In this document: positions 7,512 through 16,916 of the stretch, piece after piece
Layout of the letters: every line of letters starts with the position of its first letter
Numbering within the stretch: position 1 is the first letter of the stretch
NCBI GenBank assembly: GCA_903855995.1
Contig: CAIOAN010000013.1
Location: forward strand, 1-64,000
Origin: an uncultured Opitutia bacterium
GTDB taxonomy: Bacteria; Verrucomicrobiota; Verrucomicrobiia; Opitutales; UBA953
Reading direction: 5' to 3'
Length of the DNA stretch: 64,000 nt
The notes under the pieces: model-generated
The model's input: the letters and a program-made list of their open reading frames with translations, nothing else
Database searches by the model: none
What the model was told of the DNA's origin: nothing
Program-made: the position numbers and the translations under genes

Positions 7512-9878
7512 ATGTCGGACTCTCGGCTCATCCTCCCCGACCTCTGGCAGCAGGCCGCCCTCCGCGCCCTCCGCCAAGGCGAGGATGTGGTCATCCAAGC
7601 ACCCACCGGCGCCGGCAAGACCTACGTCTTCGAACTTCTGGTCAAAGGGGGGCATCGCGGCCAGGCGGTCTACACGGTGCCTACCCGCGCCCTAGCCAAC
7701 GACAAAAGGGCCGAATGGCTGGCGTTGGGGTGGGACGTTGGTATCGCGACCGGGGACGTAAGCGACAACCTCGGAGCCCCGATCATCGTGGCTACGCTGG
7801 AGACCCAAAGGCATCGATTCCTGGAGGGACGGCACCCCGAACTGCTGGTCGTGGATGAATACCAGATGATAGCCGACAGCCGCCGAGGCGCCGCCTACGA
7901 GACGGTCTTAGCCATCACCCCGCCGACCACCCAGCTCCTCTTGCTCAGCGGCAGCGTCTCAAACCCCAAGGCTGTGGCCGACTGGTTGCGCAGCCGGGGC
8001 CGCAAGGTCACCCTGATTGAAGAGCATACCCGGCCGATTCCGCTTGAGGAAATATCGCTCGATGCCCTCGAAAATCGCGAGCCGACGGGCATCAAGGGAC
8101 ACATCGCCCGAGCGGTCATCCGGGCGGTGCTGGGTGACCTTGGACCGATCCTGGTCTTCGCCCCTCGCCGCCGAGCCGCCGAACAAATCGCGCGGGACAT
8201 CGCCGCCGGCCTGCCCATGGGCAACGGCCCCCAGCTCTCCCCTTCCCAACGAGCCATGGCCGGCGACGACCTGAATCGGTTGCTGCGACAAGGCGTCGGC
8301 CTCCACCACAGCGGCCTGACCTTTGAGCAACGTACCGCACTCATCGAGCCCTGGGCGAAAGCCGGCAAACTGAACGTCGTGGTGGCCACCACCGGACTGG
8401 CCTCGGGCATCAATTTCTCGCTGCGCTCGGTCCTGGTCACCGACCGACGCTACGCCGCCGAACATGCCGAACGAGAAGTCCGGCCGGATGAACTCCTCCA
8501 GATGTTTGGTCGTGCCGGCCGCCGTGGCCTCGACGACCGTGGCTTCGCGCTCTGGACCGGAGACAGCCCCCGCCTCGGCGAAGCGAAGCCCCTGCAACTT
8601 AAGCGCAGCGACGCCCTAGACTGGCCGGCCTTCCTCTCGATCATGCGTCGGGCCGCTGACCCGAAAGCCGCGGCCATCCAGCTGGCGCAAGCACTCTTCA
8701 CCCGCGAACCCATCGATCTCGCGCTCGATCGGCTTGATGAATCTTCACCGGCTGACCTGCCGACCGCACCCGCCGGCGCCACCCGTCAGATTCATGAAAT
8801 CTGCGGACGCAACGGCACTTGGCAACGCGAGCGCCCAACCCATCTCGTACCGCTCACGCAAGCGCTCATCTACGTCAAGGATACCTGGCACCCCGCCCTC
8901 TCCAAGCCGGATTCCCTGCGCGCCCTGCCCTATGGAACACCCTGCAAACTTGAGACGAGCGGTGAGATCCGCTACGGGCGCACCATCACCCTGGCCCACT
9001 TCCCCAAGGAGGCCGGCGCCGCACATCTCACGCCTGCCGAATGGCTGCTCAAGGCCCTGCGAAAATTTGACGGCGGCCAGCTGCGCACTCGCACATGGAA
9101 ACTTGAATTGCTGGAGAAAGAAATCCTGCCGCTCCTACCCAAGCTCACTCAAGGCGGCGTGGCTTACGGAGGGCTTTTCCTCGGGCGCGATAGCGTCCAA
9201 CTGAAACTCGATTACGCCCAGGCCGAAGTCCGCGTCTGGCCCGATGCGGATAACCATCCGCTGATCAACCCACCCCGACGATCTATCGAGAAGCAAGATA
9301 TCAATCTGCGCGAAGTGCTCGGTGGCGGCACGCTGCACACGGCGCGCGCCGGGCGACTCTGGAAGAAACTGGCCCTGATCGACACCGCCGCCCGCCCGAC
9401 CGACCGCGGCCACATTGCCTCGCTCTTCCAGCACGGCGAAGGCCTCGCCGTCGCCGCAGCCTTGGAAGATCACGCCTACGACGCCCACGCGCTCGCCTGG
9501 GATCTCGCCGAACTCCGCGCCGGCGAACGCGTCGCCTCGGCCGGCCGCAACTCCAGCCGCCTCGGCGCCTGCTGCCGTCTGGCTTATAAATCCCTGACCG
9601 CCGAAGGCTACCTCCGCGAAGGCCTACCCGCTGGGTTCGGCGAAGGTTGTGCGGAAACACTCAAAGGCTTTGCCTTGCACGGCAAGATTCCACCCGTCGA
9701 TGCCGACGGCCACGGCCCTGGCCAGGGCGACCTCGAACGCGCCGTCCTCGAATGGCGCAGCACCCTTCAATTAATCGCACACGGCCCCGCTCATCCCTCG
9801 CACCGCTGGCAACAACTGCGCGCGGCGGCCGTGGATGTGCTCGGCCAGATCACCGGTCCGAAAACCGGGCGACGCTGA
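7512..9878 (+). CDS. Superfamily 2 Ski2-like DExH helicase
   Basis: The 788-residue protein has an N-terminal SF2 helicase core: APTGAGKT (Walker A, residues 30-37), TRALAND (motif Ia-like), DEYQ (motif II, ~113-116), LLSGSVSN (motif III), GLHHSGL and VVVATTGLASGINF (motifs IV/V), and QMFGRAGRRG (motif VI, ~330). The GLHHSG and GRAGRRG forms are typical of Ski2/Mtr4/Hel308-like helicases. Motif II is DEYQ rather than the usual DEVH. Residues ~400-788 lack any domain I recognise and are presumably substrate-binding. The target (RNA or DNA) is unknown. An SD-like GGAAAG precedes the ATG. It diverges from ppc (95 bp apart) and converges on the SGNH gene with a 3-bp gap. Confidence 0.85.
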   Translation: MSDSRLILPDLWQQAALRALRQGEDVVIQAPTGAGKTYVFELLVKGGHRGQAVYTVPTRALANDKRAEWLALGWDVGIATGDVSDNLGAPIIVATLETQRHRFLEGRHPELLVVDEYQMIADSRRGAAYETVLAITPPTTQLLLLSGSVSNPKAVADWLRSRGRKVTLIEEHTRPIPLEEISLDALENREPTGIKGHIARAVIRAVLGDLGPILVFAPRRRAAEQIARDIAAGLPMGNGPQLSPSQRAMAGDDLNRLLRQGVGLHHSGLTFEQRTALIEPWAKAGKLNVVVATTGLASGINFSLRSVLVTDRRYAAEHAEREVRPDELLQMFGRAGRRGLDDRGFALWTGDSPRLGEAKPLQLKRSDALDWPAFLSIMRRAADPKAAAIQLAQALFTREPIDLALDRLDESSPADLPTAPAGATRQIHEICGRNGTWQRERPTHLVPLTQALIYVKDTWHPALSKPDSLRALPYGTPCKLETSGEIRYGRTITLAHFPKEAGAAHLTPAEWLLKALRKFDGGQLRTRTWKLELLEKEILPLLPKLTQGGVAYGGLFLGRDSVQLKLDYAQAEVRVWPDADNHPLINPPRRSIEKQDINLREVLGGGTLHTARAGRLWKKLALIDTAARPTDRGHIASLFQHGEGLAVAAALEDHAYDAHALAWDLAELRAGERVASAGRNSSRLGACCRLAYKSLTAEGYLREGLPAGFGEGCAETLKGFALHGKIPPVDADGHGPGQGDLERAVLEWRSTLQLIAHGPAHPSHRWQQLRAAAVDVLGQITGPKTGRR

Positions 9879-9881
9879 GAA

Positions 9882-10508
9882 TTATTTCGCCGTGATGGCT
9901 TTGGCCGCGGCCTTGGCCATCTCGCCGGCTCCGGCGGTGTTCGGGTGCACGCGATCGGGCAGGAGCTCGGGCGACTTCTCCAGCGCGGCATGCATGTCGA
10001 TCACCTCGCAGCCGAGCTCTTTGGCGAGCACGTCGAGGCGCGGAATCTCCTTCTGGATGTTCTCCTCGTTGATACCGTAGTTGCCCTTGCCGGGGACGGG
10101 CACCGGACGGCAGACAAACACTTTCGGCTTGGACTTAAGCGTCTGGAAGGACTTCACGAGCTCGCGGTAATCGGCGGCGAACTCCGCCTCGAATTTCCAG
10201 TTCTGCGGCTTGGTGTCGTTGGTGCCGAGCATGATGACCACGATCGCCGGCTCCATCGCGAGGGCCTCCTGATATTTCTTTTCCTTCCAGTACGGGAAAT
10301 CGCCCTTCTTGAGGAGCGTCCGGCCGCTGACACCGAAGTTACCGACCTGGTAGCCTTCACCGAGCAAGCCCTGCAGCTGCGCGGGATAGGATTTCCCCTT
10401 CTGGGCGCCGGCGCCCTGGGTGATGCTATCGCCGACGCAGGCGACTTTGACGGGTTCGGCGGCGCGGGCGGTCATAAGAGAAATAAGGGCGAGGAGGAGG
10501 ATTCGCAT
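9882..10508 (-). CDS. Secreted SGNH/GDSL-type esterase
   Basis: The 208-residue product begins with a signal peptide (MRILLLALISLMTARA). The SGNH blocks follow: VACVGDSITQGAGA with the nucleophilic Ser (~27-36), NFGVSGRTLL, MLGTNDTK (block III Asn), and DRVHPNTAGAGEMA (block V Asp and His). It resembles acyl-CoA thioesterase I/TesA-type and carbohydrate-deacetylating SGNH hydrolases. With the signal peptide, periplasmic or extracellular deacetylation of a glycan is the most likely role. It is one of several SGNH-type hydrolases in the window. It lies immediately upstream of, and divergent from, the RNase P RNA gene. Confidence 0.88.
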   Translation of the reverse strand: MRILLLALISLMTARAAEPVKVACVGDSITQGAGAQKGKSYPAQLQGLLGEGYQVGNFGVSGRTLLKKGDFPYWKEKKYQEALAMEPAIVVIMLGTNDTKPQNWKFEAEFAADYRELVKSFQTLKSKPKVFVCRPVPVPGKGNYGINEENIQKEIPRLDVLAKELGCEVIDMHAALEKSPELLPDRVHPNTAGAGEMAKAAAKAITAK

Positions 10509-10602
10509 GGGGTCCGCTTAATCAAAGCCACCCGAAGGCCTTTCCAAGACCTAAGTATTGGCCCGCGGCGCTTTTGCCCTTCCCTGCGAGCCCGACGGGC
10601 GC

Positions 10603-10608
10603 TAACTT
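10603..10608 (+). promoter_or_regulatory. Possible -10 element for RNase P RNA
   Basis: TAACTT lies 6-8 nt before the predicted 5' end of the RNA. No convincing -35 at 16-18 nt was found; a TTGCCC occurs at 23 nt spacing, so this is weak. Confidence 0.35.
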
Positions 10609-10613
10609 GCTTG

Positions 10614-10986
10614 GACAGTCATACATGTGCGTTCGCGCGGAGCAATCCGTGAGGAAAGTCCGGACACCACAGGGCAGGATTCCCGCCGCAAGTCGGGGCA
10701 CGTCGCAAGGCGTGACGGATAGTGCCACAGAGAAGATACCGCCTCCTCCGCAAGGAACGAGGTAAGGGTGAAAAGGTGGGGTAAGAGCCCACCGCTCGAA
10801 GGGTAACCGACGAGGCAAGGTAAACCCAATCCGGTGCAAGACGAACAGGGACCGTCCGAGGTCGCCCACCAAGGTCCCGGGTTGTCGCACCGCCGCAAGG
10901 CGGGTCCGCAAGGTCAGAGAAATGAACGCGCAGGGGATCGGCGAGAGCCACCCAAGGACAGAATCCGGCTTATAGTGTATGGCTCA
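10614..10986 (+). ncRNA. rnpB: RNase P RNA (bacterial class A)
   Basis: This is the catalytic RNA that matures tRNA 5' ends. Conserved core elements are visible in order: GAGGAAAGTCCGGAC (from 10651), then CACAGGGCAGG, a CACAGAGAAGATACCGCC segment, GGTAAGGGTGAAAAGGTG followed by GGTAAGAGCCCACCGC, and the 3' signature ACAGAATCCGGCTTATA. The ends are defined by a predicted P1 helix: AGTCATACAT (10617-10626) pairs with GTGTATGGCT (10975-10984), allowing G-U pairs. GTGCG-TTCG-CGCGG follows as P3. The length (~370 nt) is normal. A strong terminator begins 7 nt after the 3' end. Exact ends are uncertain by a few bases. Confidence 0.95.
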
Positions 10987-10992
10987 AAAGAC

Positions 10993-11025
10993 GGAGGGCC
11001 GAACGGAAACGTTCGGCCCTCCCCC
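10993..11025 (+). terminator. Rho-independent terminator of rnpB
   Basis: A perfect 12-bp stem, GGAGGGCCGAAC (10993-11004) with GTTCGGCCCTCC (11011-11022), carries a GGAAAC loop and is followed by CCCTTT. The T-tract is short, but the stem is very stable. Confidence 0.85.
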
Positions 11026-11084
11026 TTTGCACTAGGGGCTTACGGCTTGATTCCAATTACATCCAAGGGCATCGATAAGGACAC

Positions 11085-11804
11085 ATGGAGGCTCCCTCGG
11101 CACCGTCGGTCCGGCTCAACGAGGTACTTCGTACTGGGGCCCGCATCGCCATTCTGGCCCCTCACCCTGACGATGAATCCTTAGGCACGGGGGGGCTCAT
11201 CCAGCGCGCCCTGGCCGCCGGAGCGGAAGTCCGCGTCATTTTCGTCACCGACGGCGATAACAACCCCTGGCCGCAACGCTTCGTCGAGCGCCGCTGGTTC
11301 ATCGAAGCCCCCGAACGCGCCCGCTGGGGCGCTCGCCGCCGAGCCGAAGGCCAGCATGCGCTTCAGCTACTCGGTGGCGGCAGAGTCCAAGCCGAGTCCC
11401 TCGGACTGCCCGACGCCGGCATCCTCGCCCTCTGGGAAGAAGACCTGCCGGGACCGCGTCCTGCTTTTGAGAAGCTCCTGCGCGAGTGGCAGCCCACCTT
11501 GGTCATCGTCCCGTCCGAGATCGACCGCCACCCGGACCACCAAGCCACCCATCTCTACGGCCTGGACGCCGTGCGCACCACCGGCCTCCACTGCTTGGTA
11601 TATTCATATCTCATCCATCGTCCCTGGTCCCAGAAGGTCATGCGACGACACCTGGCCTCCGATCAGCTCGAACTGAGCGATGCCGAAAGGTCTCTTAAAC
11701 TGGATGCCATCCGCTGCCACCACACCCAGATGGCGCTGAGCGGCGAACGTTTCGCCAAATTCGCCAGTCGCGAAGAACGCTATACCCTCGTCCAAATTTC
11801 CTGA
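11085..11804 (+). CDS. PIG-L (LmbE-like) family deacetylase
   Basis: The 239-residue protein has the Zn-binding PHPDDESLGTGG motif near residues 26-37 and the second metal/catalytic block EIDRHPDHQATH near 145-156. This family removes N-acetyl groups from GlcNAc-type sugars (known examples: MshB, PIG-L, BshB). The glycosyltransferase encoded 3 bp downstream suggests a shared role in making or modifying a cell-envelope glycan or glycolipid. No signal peptide is seen, so it is probably cytoplasmic. The ATG at 11085 is preceded by AAGGA; a GATAAG lies 5 nt before the start and could be a -10 element. Confidence 0.88.
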   Translation: MEAPSAPSVRLNEVLRTGARIAILAPHPDDESLGTGGLIQRALAAGAEVRVIFVTDGDNNPWPQRFVERRWFIEAPERARWGARRRAEGQHALQLLGGGRVQAESLGLPDAGILALWEEDLPGPRPAFEKLLREWQPTLVIVPSEIDRHPDHQATHLYGLDAVRTTGLHCLVYSYLIHRPWSQKVMRRHLASDQLELSDAERSLKLDAIRCHHTQMALSGERFAKFASREERYTLVQIS

Positions 11805-11806
11805 AC

Positions 11807-13582
11807 ATGCACGCATCATCCAGCCCCGCCCCCGCGGGTCCCGCCTTCCTGCACTCGACCCGCTTTCAAGCGATGGTGGTGACGGCCCTCGTGCTGTTTC
11901 TTTTCTGGTGGCGCCTCGGCAGCCTCGGACTCATTGATCCGGATGAACCTTTCTACGCCCTGACGAGCCGCGAGATGGTGCAGAGCGGAGATTGGATTAC
12001 GCCGCGCGTCTTCGGCGAACCGCAGTTCGAGAAACCGATTCTCTTCTACTGGGAAACCTGCCTCGCCCAGATCATCTTCGGGGATAATGAATTTGCGGCC
12101 CGCGTACCCGGCGCCCTCGCCGCCAGCTTGGTTGTGTTCCTGACCTGGGGTATCGGCCGAAAACTCTTCAACCCGCTCGCCGGATTCCTGGGCGCACTCG
12201 TCGTCGGTACGGGCGGACTCTTCGTGGTGATGTCGCGCCTGATGTTGACCGACCTTTCCCACACCCTCTTCATCTCCGCGGGCATTTATTGCCTCTGGCG
12301 GGCGTTCCATGATGAACCCCGACGTCTCCGCTGGTTGTTCGCCCTGACCGTCTGCTCGGCGCTTGCGATGCTGACCAAGGGCCCACAAGGACTGCTCTTC
12401 ATCGCGATGGCCAGCGTTACCTACGGCTGGCTCAGCGGATTGAAGTCCCCTTGGAACGGGCGCAACCTCCTACTCTGCGTGCCTCTCTGGCTCTTCCTCG
12501 TCGTCCCGTGGTATCTGACGATGTTCATTCTTCATAAGTCCGGCCCCACCTCGCCGGCGACCGGCTGGGCCTACTACTGGGACTCCTTCTTCATCCACGA
12601 GAACTGGGACCGCTTCTTCCACGCCGAACACAAGGGTAATGACCATTGGTATTATTACCTCGAAATGCTCATCGGTGGCTCGATCCCTTGGATCCCGTTG
12701 ATCGTCGCCTCGCTCTGGGAAACCGCCGCGAACTTCCGGCAGAGGTTCCGCAGCCAACCCGGCCTCACCATGGTCATCTGCTGGCTCATCCCGTCCTACC
12801 TGTTCATGACCGTCGCAGCGAGCAAGCTGCCCAGTTATATCTTCTTCCTGACCGTTCCCGTGGCTCTGCTGGCTGGCGTCACGCTGGAGCGATGGATTAC
12901 GCAAGGCTTCGGCCCCATCGAACGCTGGGCGGTCGGGGTCTTCACGCTGCTCCAAGGTGTCGCGCTCATCTGGTATATGCCGGCCTTCCATCCGAACTCG
13001 CTGCCGTTCCTCCCGCAACTCATCGCGCTCGGGTTGCCGCTGACCATCGCCGGGATCTGCGCGCTTTCTCGCCGCGCTTTCCTCTGGGCCGCAGTGTCCG
13101 CTTCATTCAATGTCGTCCTAGTCTTCACCGCCTTCTTCTGGATCGAGGCCCGACTCGAAGGCACGGCAGGCAGCCGCGAAATCTGCAAGATCGTCGCGCA
13201 GGTCCGCCAACCGGGCGAAAAACTGGTTACCTGCAGTTTCCTCGGACGCGCCGCAAAATTCTACCTCGGCGAGACCCCCGTCGCCATCTTCGTCCCCGAT
13301 CAGACACTTCTCGGCGATTACGGGAAAGGCAACTTCCGCCCCTACTACCCGTTCTACTCCTACCATCCGCTACCGCAGCTCACGATCGAGAAGCAGCTCG
13401 GTGCCTACGTGGAAGCCAATGGCGACATCCTCTGCCTCGGCGAGAAACGTGACTTCAAACTTCTCAACAGCAGCGAGACCTCCTCTGTCCGTGGGCGTTG
13501 CGAACTCCTCGGCGAAACCGGCGACACACCCGGACGCGCCGTCTTCCGCATCAAGTCCACCAAGCCGAAGCCCGCTAAATAA
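11807..13582 (+). CDS. ArnT/PMT-like glycosyltransferase, family 39
   Basis: The 591-residue integral membrane protein has a cytoplasmic start, a first helix (~20-38), then the acidic loop LIDPDEPFYALTSREM characteristic of GT39 enzymes that use polyprenyl-phosphate sugars. A second family block, FGEPQFEKPILFYW, follows. About ten further helices run to residue ~450, followed by a ~130-residue periplasmic-type C-terminal domain. It most likely transfers a sugar to lipid A or another envelope acceptor, as ArnT does. It is translationally close to the PIG-L gene (2 nt between stop and start), so the two are probably co-transcribed. It ends exactly where the convergent GT2 gene ends. Confidence 0.9.
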   Translation: MHASSSPAPAGPAFLHSTRFQAMVVTALVLFLFWWRLGSLGLIDPDEPFYALTSREMVQSGDWITPRVFGEPQFEKPILFYWETCLAQIIFGDNEFAARVPGALAASLVVFLTWGIGRKLFNPLAGFLGALVVGTGGLFVVMSRLMLTDLSHTLFISAGIYCLWRAFHDEPRRLRWLFALTVCSALAMLTKGPQGLLFIAMASVTYGWLSGLKSPWNGRNLLLCVPLWLFLVVPWYLTMFILHKSGPTSPATGWAYYWDSFFIHENWDRFFHAEHKGNDHWYYYLEMLIGGSIPWIPLIVASLWETAANFRQRFRSQPGLTMVICWLIPSYLFMTVAASKLPSYIFFLTVPVALLAGVTLERWITQGFGPIERWAVGVFTLLQGVALIWYMPAFHPNSLPFLPQLIALGLPLTIAGICALSRRAFLWAAVSASFNVVLVFTAFFWIEARLEGTAGSREICKIVAQVRQPGEKLVTCSFLGRAAKFYLGETPVAIFVPDQTLLGDYGKGNFRPYYPFYSYHPLPQLTIEKQLGAYVEANGDILCLGEKRDFKLLNSSETSSVRGRCELLGETGDTPGRAVFRIKSTKPKPAK

Positions 13583-14251
13583 TTAGATCCGGTAAAGGAG
13601 TTTGAAGAACCGAATCGTATCCCGCACCGGACGAATCTTGCTGGGCTGCCCCTGGTAGATCGTCCGGACCGGTACGTTCGTAATCCTCCCCCCGGCTCGC
13701 GCGGTCAGCAGCAGGACCTCGGTCTCGTAATCGTAATGGTCGCTCTTGGCGGCCAAGATGGCCGGATTGGCGACCGCCAAGGCCCGATACCCACATTGGG
13801 AATCAGGGATGTGGCAGCGACAGAGATTGCTGATGAGCCACGACATGGAGGCATTCACCATCCGACGAACAAAGGGCATCCCCTTGGGATTGGAAAAACG
13901 GTTGCCCGCGACGAGCGCGACGCCCGGCTCCTCAATGGCTTTAAGGAAAAGCGGCAGCTGTTCGGCGTCGTGCTGACCGTCGCCGTCCATAGTGATGCCA
14001 TGGGTGTAACCCAGCTCAGCGAGCCGAGCGAAAGCTGTCTTGAGGCCAGCCCCTTTGCCCTTGTTGACTTCATGGCGAATCACCAGCGCACCCGCAGCCA
14101 GCGCCTTGGCCGATGTCTCATCCGGCGAGCAGTCGTCGATCACCAAGACGGTGTCCACGAAGCGCTTCGCCTCACGCACCACTTCAGCGATGCGCGCTTC
14201 CTCGCGGAAGGCAGGCACCACGATGGCTACGCGCAAAGGAGATTTGGACAT
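13583..14251 (-). CDS. Glycosyltransferase family 2, dolichol-phosphate-mannose-synthase-like
   Basis: The 222-residue protein has the GT-A start VAIVVPAFREEARIAEVV, the nucleotide-binding DDCSPDET, NKGKGAGLKTAF, and the metal-binding DGDGQHDAEQLP (DxD). GYRALAV and YDYETEVLL follow near the C-terminus. These are typical of DPM1-like enzymes that charge polyprenyl phosphate with a sugar. No transmembrane segment is evident, so it is cytoplasmic or peripheral. It could supply the lipid-linked donor for the adjacent, convergent GT39 enzyme (inference from proximity). Start ATG at 14251; citrate synthase lies 42 bp upstream on the same strand. Confidence 0.9.
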   Translation of the reverse strand: MSKSPLRVAIVVPAFREEARIAEVVREAKRFVDTVLVIDDCSPDETSAKALAAGALVIRHEVNKGKGAGLKTAFARLAELGYTHGITMDGDGQHDAEQLPLFLKAIEEPGVALVAGNRFSNPKGMPFVRRMVNASMSWLISNLCRCHIPDSQCGYRALAVANPAILAAKSDHYDYETEVLLLTARAGGRITNVPVRTIYQGQPSKIRPVRDTIRFFKLLYRI

Positions 14252-14293
14252 TAAAGTCGAGAGAGGCAGCGATGAGCCGGAGCCGGCATCCGC

Positions 14294-15595
14294 TTAACCA
14301 CGCTGAGCAATCGGCGCGTAAGCACGCTCGGTGTTGCCGACGTAAATCTGGCGCGGACGATGAATCTTCTGCTTCGGCGTCTCGGCGATTTCCTTCCAGT
14401 GCGAGATCCAGCCCGGCATGCGACCGATGGCAAAGATCACCGTGAACATCTCCGTGGGGATGCCGATGGCCTTAAGAATGATACCCGAGTAGAAGTCGAC
14501 GTTCGGGTAGAGATTGCGCTGCTTGAAATAAGGATCGTTGAGTGCGGCCTCCTCCAGGCGCATCGCGATGGCGAGAAGCGGGTCATTAATGCCGAGGACT
14601 TTGAGAACCTTGTCACACTGGGCCTTGATGATCTTGGCGCGAGGGTCGTAGTTCTTGTACACGCGGTGACCGAAGCCCATCAGGCGAACGCTCTTGGTCT
14701 TGTCCTTGGCGTCAGCGATGAAGCGCGAGCCATCGTCACCCGAGGCATGAATTTCCTCAAGCATCTCGATGACAGCCTGATTGGCGCCACCATGCAGCGG
14801 GCCCCACAGGGCGCAGACGCCGGCGGAGACGGACGGGAAGAGGTTAGCGCCACCGGAGGCGACCATGCGAACGGTCGAGGTGGAGCAATTCTGCTCGTGG
14901 TCGGCGTGCAGCAGGAGGATCAAGTCGAGCGCCCGGGCGACTTCCGGGTGCACGGCGTAGTCGGCGTTAGGTTGCGAGAAAAGCAGATGCAGGAAGTTGG
15001 AGCAGTAATCCAGACCCGGCTTCGGGTAGACAGGCGGCTCGCCTTCCTTGGAGCGGTGCGCGAGGGCGGCGAGCGTGCGGACCTTAGAAATCAGGACCGC
15101 GGCGGTCTCGTCGAACTTGGCCAAGTCGTGCGTGCGCTCGTTGGTGCCGAGTTCTGGATAGTAGCAACCGAGGGTGTTCAGCGTGGCGGATAGTACGGCC
15201 ATCGGATGGGCGTTACCAGGGAAACCGCTCAGGGCGATGCGCAGGCCTTCGTGAATCTGCGAATTATCCAGGATGCGGGCCTTGAAGGCGACGAGCTGGG
15301 CGGACGTCGGGAGTTCGCCGTAAATCAGCAGGTAAGCCGTCTCAATGAAGTTGGATTTCTCCGCCAATTCCTCGATGCCGTAGCCGCGGTAGCGAAGGAT
15401 ACCCTTCTCGCCATCGATGAAGGTGACTTTGGACTCACAGGCTCCCGTATTGGCGTAGCCGTCGTCGAAGGTGATATACCCGGTGTCGTCGCGTAGCTTG
15501 CGGACATCGACCCCGCGTTCGCCTTCGGAACCGACGACGATGGGGAGGACGATTTCCTTGTCGTCCAGTTTGAGGGTAGCGTTTTTTGAGCTCAT
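14294..15595 (-). CDS. gltA: Citrate synthase
   Basis: The 433-residue enzyme condenses oxaloacetate and acetyl-CoA. The N-terminal beta domain of the type II (hexameric, Gram-negative) form is present ([18 protein letters not shown]). Catalytic blocks are visible: [13 protein letters not shown] (His), [16 protein letters not shown] (His) and [10 protein letters not shown] (Asp). The length fits GltA. It has a ~60-bp upstream gap to hisH, and no clear Shine-Dalgarno sequence. Together with ppc it covers oxaloacetate supply and entry to the TCA cycle. Confidence 0.96.
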   Translation of the reverse strand: MSSKNATLKLDDKEIVLPIVVGSEGERGVDVRKLRDDTGYITFDDGYANTGACESKVTFIDGEKGILRYRGYGIEELAEKSNFIETAYLLIYGELPTSAQLVAFKARILDNSQIHEGLRIALSGFPGNAHPMAVLSATLNTLGCYYPELGTNERTHDLAKFDETAAVLISKVRTLAALAHRSKEGEPPVYPKPGLDYCSNFLHLLFSQPNADYAVHPEVARALDLILLLHADHEQNCSTSTVRMVASGGANLFPSVSAGVCALWGPLHGGANQAVIEMLEEIHASGDDGSRFIADAKDKTKSVRLMGFGHRVYKNYDPRAKIIKAQCDKVLKVLGINDPLLAIAMRLEEAALNDPYFKQRNLYPNVDFYSGIILKAIGIPTEMFTVIFAIGRMPGWISHWKEIAETPKQKIHRPRQIYVGNTERAYAPIAQRG

Positions 15596-15629
15596 GCGGG
15601 GGTGGTGCCGCCGGAGGACAAAACTCGCC

Positions 15630-16274
15630 TCAGCGGACGGCTAAAGTCAGGAAATTGCGGTAGAGTTGCAAGCCTTTGACCTGACTTTTCTCAGGATGGA
15701 ACTGGGTCGCGAAGACCCTGCCCTTCCGCACCCCGCTCACAAAGCGCCCCGCATAGTCCGTCTCGCACCAGACCAACGCTGGATCGGTCTTCACCACCCG
15801 ATAACTATGGACGAAATAAAATGGCTCCCCTTCGGCCTTCAGGCCCTCAATCAAGGGGCTCCCCGGCTTGAAGATTGCCTCGTTCCAGCCCATGTGGGGG
15901 ATGCGCAGGCAGGGCTGGGAGGGGAAGCGCTCGACGACCCCTGGAAAAATACCTAACCCAGGTCGGTCAGCCTCTTCCGATCGCTCAAAAAGGACCTGCA
16001 ACCCCATGCAGACCCCCAGGAACGGGCGGTCAGCGGCAATCCATTGCTTCAGGAAAGATTCAAAATCAGTCCGGCGAATACAATCCATGCAATCTGCCAT
16101 GGCCCCCTGCCCCGGGAAGACGACCAGTTCTGCCTTCTCAGCTTCTTTCGGCGTAGCGGCGAGGAAAGCATCCGCCCCGGCCGCGACCATCGCCCGGCTA
16201 ACGCTACGGAGATTCCCCATGCCGTAATCAATCACGGCCACGCGAGGACGACGGGCTGACCCGGAAGCTTCCAC
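15630..16274 (-). CDS. hisH: Imidazole glycerol phosphate synthase, glutamine amidotransferase subunit
   Basis: The 214-residue class I glutaminase supplies ammonia to HisF for imidazole-glycerol-phosphate synthesis. The oxyanion/N-terminal block [16 protein letters not shown], the nucleophile [11 protein letters not shown] and the His/Glu block [10 protein letters not shown] are all present. The start is GTG, 2 nt after the hisB stop, consistent with translational coupling. It is the last gene of ptsI-hisC-hisB-hisH. hisF is not in the window. Confidence 0.95.
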   Translation of the reverse strand: MEASGSARRPRVAVIDYGMGNLRSVSRAMVAAGADAFLAATPKEAEKAELVVFPGQGAMADCMDCIRRTDFESFLKQWIAADRPFLGVCMGLQVLFERSEEADRPGLGIFPGVVERFPSQPCLRIPHMGWNEAIFKPGSPLIEGLKAEGEPFYFVHSYRVVKTDPALVWCETDYAGRFVSGVRKGRVFATQFHPEKSQVKGLQLYRNFLTLAVR

Positions 16275-16276
16275 GA

Positions 16277-16879
16277 TCAGGCCAGCGAACCCTTGGTGCT
16301 CGGCACGCGACCACCCTGACGGGAATCGATTTCGACGGCCTCGCGCAACGCACGGGCGAACGCCTTGAAGAGCGCTTCCGCAATATGGTGCGGCTCATCG
16401 CCATACTCGAGGCGAAGGTGAAGATTGCAGCCGAGTGAATTGGCGACGCCTTGGAAAAACTCGCGCACGAGGGCGATATTGAAGTCCTTCACCATGTAAT
16501 TGGTGATCTCGACCTGATAGACCATCATCGGGCGATTACTGAGGTCGATGACACAACGGGCCAGCGTCTCATCCATCGGAAGAATAAAGAAACCATAGCG
16601 GCGGATGCCTGCCTTATCGCCCAAGGCTTCCTTGATGGCCTGCCCGAGGACAATACCGACATCCTCTACGGTATGGTGATAGTCGACATCGGTGTCGCCC
16701 GTGGCCTTGACCTTGAGGTCGACCATGGAGTGACGGGAAAGCAACGTGAGCATGTGGTCGAAAAACGCGACCCCGGTGGAAACTTCCGACGCACCGGTTC
16801 CGTCCAGATTCACCTCAAGGGCGATCTTGGTCTCGGCGGTATCCCGGCGAATGCTAGCTTTGCGAACTCCTGCGCTCAT
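16277..16879 (-). CDS. hisB: Imidazoleglycerol-phosphate dehydratase
   Basis: The 200-residue enzyme is the monofunctional form without the N-terminal phosphatase domain. Diagnostic metal-binding motifs are [12 protein letters not shown] and [13 protein letters not shown] in the first half, and [27 protein letters not shown] in the second (in two pieces). An open frame extends 26 codons further upstream, but that part overlaps the hisC-hisB spacer. [19 protein letters not shown] gives the usual length. It begins 37 bp after the hisC stop. Confidence 0.95.
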   Translation of the reverse strand: MSAGVRKASIRRDTAETKIALEVNLDGTGASEVSTGVAFFDHMLTLLSRHSMVDLKVKATGDTDVDYHHTVEDVGIVLGQAIKEALGDKAGIRRYGFFILPMDETLARCVIDLSNRPMMVYQVEITNYMVKDFNIALVREFFQGVANSLGCNLHLRLEYGDEPHHIAEALFKAFARALREAVEIDSRQGGRVPSTKGSLA

Positions 16880-16916
16880 CCTCGAAAAATCCCCGCGGAA
16901 GGCGGGATTGTCAACC

